Positions 26,723-34,859 of a stretch of DNA of 64,000 nucleotides are shown piece after piece. The notes beneath the pieces are model-generated. The model had not been told where the DNA came from and did not search any database. It was given only the letters and a program-made list of their open reading frames with translations. Numbering within the stretch: the first letter of the stretch is position 1; each line of letters begins with the position of its first letter. The stretch covers positions 62,001 through 126,000 of the forward strand of contig JBBDJB010000013.1 of the NCBI GenBank assembly GCA_040880125.1, written 5' to 3'. Position numbers and translations under genes: made by a program. This DNA comes from JBBDJB01 sp040880125. Its GTDB lineage: Bacteria > Planctomycetota > Planctomycetia > Pirellulales > JBBDJB01.

Positions 26723-29700
26723 CTACGGCAGATCCCAATCGAGCCAGCCCTCCTGCAGCACGGCCGATTTATCCATGGCCGAGCGGTTGCTCTCCTGATG
26801 TTCGGTGGTGGGCTCGTCGTCTTCCTCCAGCCAAACCCGCTCGTCCAACGCGGCACTCCGGCTGCCCGACCGCGGCAGTTGCACAACCTCGCCTGATCCG
26901 AATTCGGACGATGATTTGAGCGATGCGTCGCCGCTGGCAAGAAGCCCAGCCGCCAACGGAATGCTTTGGGACTCTCGTACGTTGAACGACGTGGAAAGCG
27001 GGGCCGCTACAGGCCCGGTGAAAAGTTCCAGTCGGTCTAAGAAGCCCGTCTGGTTGTTGCGGGCGAAGAGCTGATCGATGACATCGACGAGGCGGTCCTT
27101 ATTGTAGTCCCACGGATCATCGATTGCGGCGAAGTCGCCGAAACCATGCAGGTTGTTTCGAGCGCCGAGTTCATCTTCTGGTCCGACCTGGGCGAAAGTC
27201 CCGCCAGAGCCTTCGCCGGGTGCGGAGCCGAAGTAGAAGACGTCCGGTTCCGGAAGGCCGAACCCGGTACTGACCAGTACGCGCGCCCAAGTCGTGTCAA
27301 ACACTGGGCCTTCAGACGTATTCCAGGTGAGCGTTACGCGGTCTGAGCCGCCCACGCCTGCGCCGGGACGAACAGTAAAACCATTGGGCGAAGGCGTCGG
27401 CATTTCTGCGTTACCGAGTCGGCCCACGTCAAGGACGACAAAATGGAACCATTGGGGCGTTGTGATCACATTCGCAATATCGATGATGATTCCATTGATC
27501 CCTTGTGTATAGTTTACATAGTTGGCGAAGGTTGCCGTCTCACCGGGCAGTAGGGCAACCTTGCTCGGATCGATGGCGTTGTCGTCGAGGGCATTTATTG
27601 CCGGATCCTCGCCGTCGTAGGCGGAGTCATTGTAAAAGACGTGCCGCCCGACGACCGCGGGCTGGCCCATGTTTTCGTACCAGGACAGCCGTCCATTCTC
27701 CGGCATCATCACCACGTCCAAGTCACCATCACCGTCCATATCCGCGGCAGTGACGTTCTGTGGACTGCCTTCAGAATCGTCGATCACATGTTCGGTGAAG
27801 CGTCCAACTCCGTCGTACTCGTACCACGCCGTTGTCGTATCCGACTCCGAGGCGGTCAAAACGTCCATATCGCCGTCACCGTCGACGTCGGCTGCGAAAA
27901 CGGCTCGCGGATGATTGATCGTCGTCGAGATCAACTGCTTGCTGAATACGCCGTCGCCGCGATGCACAAACCGCAGAAGCTGATCATCCAATGAAACAGC
28001 GAGGATATCCATGGTGCCGTCGCCTTCCAGGTCGGCCACCGCAACACCGTGCGCTTGAACCACGTTATCGTCGACGATGAGCTCGGTGAACGTTAGATCC
28101 CCGTTGTTGCGGTGCCAGATGATCTGATTGAGCTGGCGATGGGCCGCGACAATGTCGATCAAGCCATCGCGGTCGACGTCGGCCACGGCCATACTGTAGG
28201 CGGAGCCGGAAAGGGAAATGAGCCGGGTCTCGAAATTGCCGTGACCATCGTTGTCGAGCCATTGGACGCCGTCGGAGCCTCTGGTTCCGACCACCACGTC
28301 GACGTCTCCGTCGCCATCGATATCCGCCACGCGAACACTTTGCGGACTGCGTGCGTTAGGCGTGTTAGAATTGATGAGATGCTCTGTAAACGTCTCGTCG
28401 CCGTCGTTTTCGTACCAGTACAGCGCGCTACGCCCCCATTGGCTGCGGATAATATCGAGATCTCCGTCGTTGTCGAAATCAGCGGCGGCCACATCGTCAT
28501 CGAAGTGCCCGTGATCGGAGATGACGTGCGTAATGAAACCGCCGTTCCCATCGTTTTCGTGCCAAGTCAAACTGTTCGGTCCAAATTGGCCCTGCGCTGA
28601 AATTACATCTGCGTCGCCGTCGCCGTCGAGGTCGATAACAAAAACGCCCTGACCGGTAACATTGCCGCTGATGGGATTGGGCTCGGAAAATAGCGCATCG
28701 GTTGCGGCCGGCGGTTCGATCACCAGAGCATGATCTTCCACCTCGCCGTCCGCCGCTACGCCGCCCAGACCAAAGTCGCCGGCCGTGCTCAAACGAAATC
28801 GGGCATACGATGTTCCGCTCATCGCCCAACCCGGCACGTCGAACATTAGCACGTTATCGCCTTCGACAACCTCCACACTGTCGGCGATTTGCTCCAGCGT
28901 CCCCTGCCAGTTGCTGTCTCCGTCGAAATCGATCCAAGCGTCGAGCCGCGCACCTTCCGGAGCATTCTGGACGTTCACCGTAACGATGGTGTCGGTCTGT
29001 CCGACGCGAACGGTGCCGAACGTGATGCCGTCCTCGTCCTCGCCGTCTCCATCGGCATCCGCGTCGGGCTGACCGTCCGCTTCGCTGTCGCGCAGGCTGC
29101 CCAGTTGCGGCCCGCTGGTTTCGTGACGCGGCCCTCCGTCGGCAAGCAGTGTTGGGAACGGCGCCGGGGCGTCGCCAAAGTCGGGGGCCAGGTTCTCATG
29201 CCAGGCGATTGTGTCACTTGCGCGCGACGCGCTGAGTACGTCCAAATCGCCGTCGCCGTCGACGTCTGCGGCGAAGATCGCCTGCACGTTCAAGCTAGTC
29301 GTACTGAAGAAGTGCGCGGTGAAGTTCTGACTGCCGTCGTTCTCGAACCAGCTCACCGCGTCGCCGGCCGCTGCCGATGCCAGCACGTCGATATCTCCAT
29401 CCCCATCGATGTCCACGAAGGAGGCATCGCTTGCGCCGGTGGCGGACGACGTAATCAGATGCGGCGTAAAGTTCTCGTCGCCGTCGTTCTCGTACCACCG
29501 GATGGAATCATCATCGGCCGATGCGGTCAGCACGTCTATGTCGCCGTCGCCATCGACGTCGCGAGCGTCAACGCTACGCACGCCCAGCGCCATCGTGGTG
29601 ATCAGGTGGACCTGGAAGTCTTGGCTGCTGTCGTTTTCGTACCAGCGTATCGTGTCGTCATCCGCCGAAGCGCTGAGAATGTCCAAGTCACCGTCGCCGT

Positions 29701-32332
29701 CCACGTCGGCTGCCAGGACGCTGGCCGCTCCCAGGGCCGTGTCCGTGATGACGTGCGGCGTGAAGGATTGATTTCCATCGTTCTCATACCAGGCGACCGT
29801 ATCGTCGAACTGCGAGGCGCTGACGACGTCCAGATCGCCGTCGTCGTCGACGTCGACCGCCAATACGTCCCTGGCCCCAGCTGCGGCTGTCGTAATCACG
29901 TGCGCCGCGAAACTCTGCGTGCCGTCGTTCTCATACCAGCGGATCGTGTCGTCGCCGGCCGAGGCGGCCAGCAGGTCCACGTCTCCGTCGCCGTCAACAT
30001 CGACGGCGTAGACCGCCGACGCTCCCGGTGCCGATGTGGAAATAGTGTGAGTGGTGAAGGTTTGATCGCCGTCGTTTTCGTACCAGGCGATCTTTCCGTC
30101 GAAGCTGGATGCCGACACGGCGTCGGTATCGCCGTCGCCGTCCAGATCAATCGCATGCACGCTCTCGGCGCCGTTGGCGTCCGTGGCGATTGCGCGCGGA
30201 TCGAAGAACGCTCCCTCCGCAGCCGCCGGTGGATCGATCGTCAACTGATAGTCTTCAACCTCTCCGTCGAATGCCTCACCGATGACCCCCAATTCTCCGA
30301 CGGTGCTCAACCGAAACCGGGCGTACGTCTGCCCGCTGACCGCTCCGCCGGGCACGTCGAAGGATAGCAAATTGTCCCCCTCGACCACGGGCAGGCCATA
30401 CGCGATCCGTTCGTGCGATCCCCCCCACGATCCGTCACCGTCGAAGTCGATCCAAGCGTCCAGCTTCGCACCTTCCGGAGCGTTATGAACGTTAACCGTG
30501 ACAACGGCATCGATCTGGCCGACATGAATGGCATCGAAGGTCACGCCGTCATCGTCCGAACCGTCGCCATCTGAAGCAGGGGATGGCTGCCCTTCCGGCT
30601 CCATGTCGCGCGCGGCGCCGAGCCGCGGCCCCGTGGCCTCGTGACGCGGACCGTCGTCGTCGAGAAGCGTGGGGTATGGTGCCGGCGCGTCGCCGAAATC
30701 GGGGGTTAAGTTCTCGTACCAGGCAATCATTCCGCTAAATGAGCCCACGACATCGAGGTCTCCGTCTCCGTCAATGTCCGCCGCTTTCGCGACGCCGGGA
30801 AACGTAGCCGTGGCCGAGACAATTCGAGCAGCGAACACCGTATCGGTGGTGTTTTCATACCATGCGATCTTATCCTCGCGGAGGATGGCAGTGAGGATGT
30901 CCAGGTCTCCGTCGCCGTCCAGGTCGGAGACGAAGGCGCTCGCCGGAGTTTTTAGCGAAAGTGATACCGCACGCATGGCATAGTTTTCGTTCCCGTCGTT
31001 TTCGAACCACACAATTCTGCCATCGTTCTCCCACGATCCAACAATTACGATGTCGACGTCGTCGTCCGAGTCCAAGTCCGTTCCAAATATGCTTTTCACG
31101 CCGGGAATAGCCGTCGTGAGGAGATGCGTCGTGAAGTTCTGATTGCCGTCATTTTCGTGCCATTCGATTTTGCTTTCGGTGACATCCCCATCATCGGAGA
31201 TACTGAGTACGTCTATATCGCCGTCTCGATCGACGTCGATTGGAAAAACCTCTCGACCGCCGAACGCCTCCGTCGAAATGGTGTGTTTGAGAAAGGCGAG
31301 GCCGCCTTGGTTTTCAAGCCAAACAATTTCGTTGCTGAAAATAGATATCGCGAGGACGTCGACGTCGCCGTCCCTATCAACATCGGCCGCAGATACGCTG
31401 TTTGGGCTGTCAATTTGATCAGCGATTACGACCGGTGCAAAGTTTTGATTGCCGTCGTTCTCAAATAGCGCAATCGCATCCCCGGTTGCAGCCGCAACAA
31501 GAATGTCGATATCGCCGTCTCCGTCAACATCCCCTGCGAACGCGCTGCCATGGAAATCAGAATCGGTGCTAATGAAGCGAGTTGTGAAATTGCCGTCCCC
31601 ATCGTTTTCGTGCCAGACACCGGAGGATCCGCTGATGACATCCACGTCTCCGTCCTGATCCACATCACTTGTAAATATTGACCCCGCGGCCTCTGCGACA
31701 GGCTTCGGCGAGGAAAACACGCCGCCCGACGCCACCGGCGGATCGATCGTCAACTGATAGTCTTCCACCTCGCCGTCAGCCGCCGCGCCACCGATGCCGA
31801 GATCGCCGGTCGTGCTCACGCGAAATCGCGCAAACGTCGCCCCGCTGGCGGTCCAACTAGGCACGTCGAACATCACGATGTTGTCGCCTTCGACAAGTTC
31901 CAGACCATCGGCGATCTGCTCCAGCCGTCCGCCCCAGTTTCCGTCGTGGTCGAAGTCGATCCAGGCGTCGAGCCGCGCGCCTGCCGGGGCATTCTGCACG
32001 TTCACCGTGACGACGGCGTCAACCTGGCCCACCCGCACGCTGCCGAAGGTCACTCCGTCCTCGTCCACACCGTCTCCGTCGGCGGACGCGGACGGCTGGC
32101 CGTCAAGCTCGTCGTCGCGCGTACTGCCGAGCATCGGACCGATCGCTTCGTGCTGCGCTCCTCCGTCGACCAGCAGCGTCGGGAAGGGGGCCGGCGCATC
32201 GCCCAGGTCGCTGGCGAGCAGCCTGCGATCTTCGAGCAGTTCCACCGCCAGCCGCTGCGATCGCCACGCGCCTGCCACTTGGCGCATGCCCCGCCGCACT
32301 GAGTAACGACGCTTCCGATGGAGCATTTGCAC
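26723..32332 (-). CDS. Giant FG-GAP/VCBS repeat surface protein with GEVEDY domains and dockerin-like end
   Basis: 1869 residues. The N-terminus is basic and holds a LEPR-XLL-like signal (VELLEDRRLLAS, residues 30-41) typical of planctomycete exported giants. Three units follow, starting near residues 40, 542 and 1049. Each unit has a GDAPAP(F/Y)PTLL domain ending in GEVEDY(Q)L, then a block of FG-GAP repeats of the form DVDGDGDxDVLSAS, WYENDG, which bind Ca2+ and fold as a beta-propeller. From about 1560 a different module (RHVFYNDSAYDGEDPA) leads to a dockerin-like EF-hand DYNKDRLVDVIDQLFARNN at about 1740-1760. It presumably sits on the cell surface and binds polymers. Antisense frames up to 492 residues are repeat artefacts. 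Confidence 0.9.
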   Translation of the reverse strand: MQMLHRKRRYSVRRGMRQVAGAWRSQRLAVELLEDRRLLASDLGDAPAPFPTLLVDGGAQHEAIGPMLGSTRDDELDGQPSASADGDGVDEDGVTFGSVRVGQVDAVVTVNVQNAPAGARLDAWIDFDHDGNWGGRLEQIADGLELVEGDNIVMFDVPSWTASGATFARFRVSTTGDLGIGGAAADGEVEDYQLTIDPPVASGGVFSSPKPVAEAAGSIFTSDVDQDGDVDVISGSSGVWHENDGDGNFTTRFISTDSDFHGSAFAGDVDGDGDIDILVAAATGDAIALFENDGNQNFAPVVIADQIDSPNSVSAADVDRDGDVDVLAISIFSNEIVWLENQGGLAFLKHTISTEAFGGREVFPIDVDRDGDIDVLSISDDGDVTESKIEWHENDGNQNFTTHLLTTAIPGVKSIFGTDLDSDDDVDIVIVGSWENDGRIVWFENDGNENYAMRAVSLSLKTPASAFVSDLDGDGDLDILTAILREDKIAWYENTTDTVFAARIVSATATFPGVAKAADIDGDGDLDVVGSFSGMIAWYENLTPDFGDAPAPYPTLLDDDGPRHEATGPRLGAARDMEPEGQPSPASDGDGSDDDGVTFDAIHVGQIDAVVTVNVHNAPEGAKLDAWIDFDGDGSWGGSHERIAYGLPVVEGDNLLSFDVPGGAVSGQTYARFRLSTVGELGVIGEAFDGEVEDYQLTIDPPAAAEGAFFDPRAIATDANGAESVHAIDLDGDGDTDAVSASSFDGKIAWYENDGDQTFTTHTISTSAPGASAVYAVDVDGDGDVDLLAASAGDDTIRWYENDGTQSFAAHVITTAAAGARDVLAVDVDDDGDLDVVSASQFDDTVAWYENDGNQSFTPHVITDTALGAASVLAADVDGDGDLDILSASADDDTIRWYENDSSQDFQVHLITTMALGVRSVDARDVDGDGDIDVLTASADDDSIRWYENDGDENFTPHLITSSATGASDASFVDIDGDGDIDVLASAAAGDAVSWFENDGSQNFTAHFFSTTSLNVQAIFAADVDGDGDLDVLSASRASDTIAWHENLAPDFGDAPAPFPTLLADGGPRHETSGPQLGSLRDSEADGQPDADADGDGEDEDGITFGTVRVGQTDTIVTVNVQNAPEGARLDAWIDFDGDSNWQGTLEQIADSVEVVEGDNVLMFDVPGWAMSGTSYARFRLSTAGDFGLGGVAADGEVEDHALVIEPPAATDALFSEPNPISGNVTGQGVFVIDLDGDGDADVISAQGQFGPNSLTWHENDGNGGFITHVISDHGHFDDDVAAADFDNDGDLDIIRSQWGRSALYWYENDGDETFTEHLINSNTPNARSPQSVRVADIDGDGDVDVVVGTRGSDGVQWLDNDGHGNFETRLISLSGSAYSMAVADVDRDGLIDIVAAHRQLNQIIWHRNNGDLTFTELIVDDNVVQAHGVAVADLEGDGTMDILAVSLDDQLLRFVHRGDGVFSKQLISTTINHPRAVFAADVDGDGDMDVLTASESDTTTAWYEYDGVGRFTEHVIDDSEGSPQNVTAADMDGDGDLDVVMMPENGRLSWYENMGQPAVVGRHVFYNDSAYDGEDPAINALDDNAIDPSKVALLPGETATFANYVNYTQGINGIIIDIANVITTPQWFHFVVLDVGRLGNAEMPTPSPNGFTVRPGAGVGGSDRVTLTWNTSEGPVFDTTWARVLVSTGFGLPEPDVFYFGSAPGEGSGGTFAQVGPEDELGARNNLHGFGDFAAIDDPWDYNKDRLVDVIDQLFARNNQTGFLDRLELFTGPVAAPLSTSFNVRESQSIPLAAGLLASGDASLKSSSEFGSGEVVQLPRSGSRSAALDERVWLEEDDEPTTEHQESNRSAMDKSAVLQEGWLDWDLP

Positions 32333-32592
32333 GTCTCCTTAGTGGGACACTGAATCCAGCCGAGCAGCGTGAGACCAATACATAATAGCCACTGATGGGG
32401 GAGAACTCACACCCTTTGTTGGATTGAATCTACAGGTACTGTATAGCAATTGACGGTTCCTTTGGCCGGCCGAGAGGCTCTTGCAGCCGCTGCGTCCAGC
32501 TTCCTTTTGATGTTTCGCGAGACCGCCCGATCTCTGTGCCGCACCGCATGACCGTACCGCAGCGCTACCAACTCCGATAGAATGCAGGACTT

Positions 32593-33660
32593 ATGTCGCA
32601 AGAACTTCCCAAGACCATGCGTGCGGTGGTCCTCGATACGCATCACGAGGACCTTCGCGAGGCGATCCGCAGCCTGCACGTTGCCCAGCGCGAGGTGCCC
32701 CAGCCGGCCAAGGACCAGGTGCTCGTGCGCATGGCGGCAGCGCCGTGCAATCCGTCCGACCTGGTGTTTCTTCAGGGCAATTACGGGCGGCTGAAGTCGC
32801 TGCCCTCGGTGCCCGGCTGGGAAGGTGCCGGCACGGTAGTCGCCGCCGGCGGGGGAATGTATGCACACTGGCTCGAGAATCGCCGCGTCGCGGTGGCTAT
32901 TCGGGGCGATCGCGACGGCACCTGGGCCGAGTACGCGCTGGCGGAGGCCGGTGACTGCATTCCGCTGGCGAGCAACGTCACCAGCGAGCAGGGGGCCACG
33001 CTGATCGTCAATCCGCTCACGGCACTGGGATTGCTCGAGACGGCACAGCGCGCCGGAAGCCGGGCCGCCATTCAGACGGCCGCCGCCAGCCAGCTCGGGC
33101 GGATGTTGATCCAGGTCGCTCGCGATGCGTCCTTCCCGATCGTATCGCTGGTGCGCCGCGGCGCGCAGGTGGACCTTCTCCAGTCGCTGGGCGCCGAGCA
33201 CGTGTTGAACACGTCGGAAGACAACTGGCGCGACCGCCTTCGCGAACTGGCCGCGCGGCTCGGCGCCACTTCCGCCTTCGATGCGGTCGGCGGCCACATG
33301 ACGGGCGAGTTGCTCAGCGCGATGCCGGAGCGGTCGACGGTCTACGTCTACGGCGCCCTCTCGGAAGAAGCCTGCTCGGACATTGACCCGCTCGATCTGA
33401 TCTTTCGCAGAAAGCAGGTGCAAGGGTTCTTTTTGTCCGATTGGCTGACCGCGCGCAACCGGCTGCGCGTGTTGTGGACGGCCCGACGTGCACAGCGCTT
33501 GATCGGCCAGGGGCAGATCGGAACGCACATTCGGCGACGGCTCGGCTTGGACGAAGTCGTTGAGGGGCTGCTCGGCTACGTCGATGAGATGACCGCCGGC
33601 AAGATGCTCATCGTGCCGCACGGACAACAAAAACCCGTAGCGGAACGGTCCGACAGGTAA
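32593..33660 (+). CDS. Zinc-type medium-chain (MDR/quinone oxidoreductase-like) dehydrogenase
   Basis: 355 residues, ATG preceded by AGGA. The catalytic domain begins MRAVVLDTHHEDLREAI, with NPSDLVFLQGNYG and PSVPGWEGAGTVVAAGGG characteristic of the quinone-oxidoreductase branch of the MDR family. The nucleotide-binding segment is AAIQTAAASQLGRMLIQVA. No structural-zinc cysteine cluster is visible. It should reduce an enone or quinone with NAD(P)H; the substrate is unknown. It is convergent with the next gene, 20 bp between stops. Upstream, 260 bp hold the divergent promoters shared with the FG-GAP gene. Confidence 0.87.
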   Translation: MSQELPKTMRAVVLDTHHEDLREAIRSLHVAQREVPQPAKDQVLVRMAAAPCNPSDLVFLQGNYGRLKSLPSVPGWEGAGTVVAAGGGMYAHWLENRRVAVAIRGDRDGTWAEYALAEAGDCIPLASNVTSEQGATLIVNPLTALGLLETAQRAGSRAAIQTAAASQLGRMLIQVARDASFPIVSLVRRGAQVDLLQSLGAEHVLNTSEDNWRDRLRELAARLGATSAFDAVGGHMTGELLSAMPERSTVYVYGALSEEACSDIDPLDLIFRRKQVQGFFLSDWLTARNRLRVLWTARRAQRLIGQGQIGTHIRRRLGLDEVVEGLLGYVDEMTAGKMLIVPHGQQKPVAERSDR

Positions 33661-33680
33661 GTGCCGATGGCCGCTTCGCA

Positions 33681-34586
33681 TTATTGCCCCTCCGCACCGC
33701 CGGCAGCTTCGTCGCGGCGCGGATCACTGCCCGCGGAGAACTGCTTCAGGCACGCCTCGAGCAGTTGCTCGCTTTGCAGACGGCGCGTGATGTCGTCGGC
33801 GAGCTGCGCGAGGATCTCTCGGTAGCGGGCCGTCGTCTCCTCGTCGCTCAGCGGCAACGCTTCGCCGCCAACCGGCAGCCGCTGCCGCCACAAGAGCGAA
33901 TCGACCAGCTCGGTACGGAGCAGGTCATACACGTCGAGCGCCGAGCGCGACATCACTCCGATGGCCAGCGAAATGGCCGCTTCATCGGCCGCGGCGGCTT
34001 CGGCCTTGTGCCAATAGCCGCAGGGCACGTAGAGCCAGTCGCCGGCGCGCAGCTCCACGCGCATCAGCGGCATGATCTCGCGGTCGAATCGCATGTCTTG
34101 CGGGATCGATTCCACCACCGGCCAAGGGTGGACCGTGTTCTTGCGAAGCTGGTACTCTTTCGCGCCCGAGGTCTGCACGATGAATACGTCCTCCGCGTCG
34201 TAGTGCCACGAGAAGCCATGTGCCCCGGCGGGCGTGATATACATGTGCACGTTGACCGGCGACGCAAATGTCCGCTGAAAGCTTTGCGCCAGCGCGTGCA
34301 GCGGCCGGTAATAACGCTCTGCATGCCGGACCAGGATGGTGTAGCCCTGCTCGTGTAGCGACTTGGCTTCACCAAGATCAGCCGGATCGCTCCCCGCATA
34401 GCGCTCCCCGCTGCGCACGACCATCAGATCGACTTGGCGCTGGGCGAGAATCTCCCCTAGCGTGTCCCAGGTGCCCAAGGGCTGCAATTCGGCCGCGGTG
34501 CCGCGCATGGAGAACGGGAAGCGGTGCCAGTAGTCTCGCACGAACTGCTCGGGCGTAAGTTCTCCCAGCAGTGTGGTCCAATCCAT
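33681..34586 (-). CDS. JmjC/cupin-4-type 2-oxoglutarate-dependent oxygenase-like protein
   Basis: 301 residues. The iron site HxD...H is complete: H128 and D130 in SWHYDAEDVF, and H193 in PCGYWHKAE. The opening EQFVRDYWHRFPFSMRG is typical of the cupin-4/ROXA-like family, whose known members hydroxylate ribosomal proteins. AGDWLYVPCGYWH is the usual strand before the second histidine. The protein target cannot be named from sequence. Start: the only ATG consistent with the family's N-terminus. Confidence 0.85.
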   Translation of the reverse strand: MDWTTLLGELTPEQFVRDYWHRFPFSMRGTAAELQPLGTWDTLGEILAQRQVDLMVVRSGERYAGSDPADLGEAKSLHEQGYTILVRHAERYYRPLHALAQSFQRTFASPVNVHMYITPAGAHGFSWHYDAEDVFIVQTSGAKEYQLRKNTVHPWPVVESIPQDMRFDREIMPLMRVELRAGDWLYVPCGYWHKAEAAAADEAAISLAIGVMSRSALDVYDLLRTELVDSLLWRQRLPVGGEALPLSDEETTARYREILAQLADDITRRLQSEQLLEACLKQFSAGSDPRRDEAAGGAEGQ

Positions 34587-34647
34587 CGTTGCTCCTCAGC
34601 GGTGTATCGTCGGCCGAACGGCCTGCTAGATCTAGGGCGTGGGAAAT

Positions 34648-34832
34648 GGGACTGGCTCGTTATCGCGGAATAACGCTAAGGTTGCGCAATAGCGGCTTGT
34701 CGCGATAAGGTGCCCGTCCCGTTTCCCGAAGCCGACTAGCCGGTTGTAACGTCACGAAAAAAGGGGGACAGGCACGATGCGCATCCCGCGAAGCTGAGCG
34801 GCTGATTAGTCCCGTCGCATCGAGCCAGTCCC
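34648..34832 (+). repeat. 185-bp element with 12-bp perfect terminal inverted repeats and a nested palindrome
   Basis: GGGACTGGCTCG (34648-34659) and CGAGCCAGTCCC (34821-34832) are exact inverted ends. Inside, TTATCGCG (34660-34667) pairs with CGCGATAA (34701-34708) and encloses CGCTA/TAGCG, giving a long stem at one end. It has no open frame of note. It fills most of the 273-bp gap between the oxygenase and dehydrogenase genes. Confidence 0.6.
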
Positions 34833-34859
34833 CTTGTTTCGATCGACTCTCGGTATCGT

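Noticed and set aside
28889..30367. 492-residue open frame on the plus strand
   Set aside because: It is antisense to the FG-GAP repeat gene; its length follows from repeat composition and its text repeats with the same period.
29200..31700. Regular nucleotide repeats that could suggest a CRISPR array
   Set aside because: The repeats are coding FG-GAP units in one frame with degenerate sequence, not identical repeats with unique spacers.
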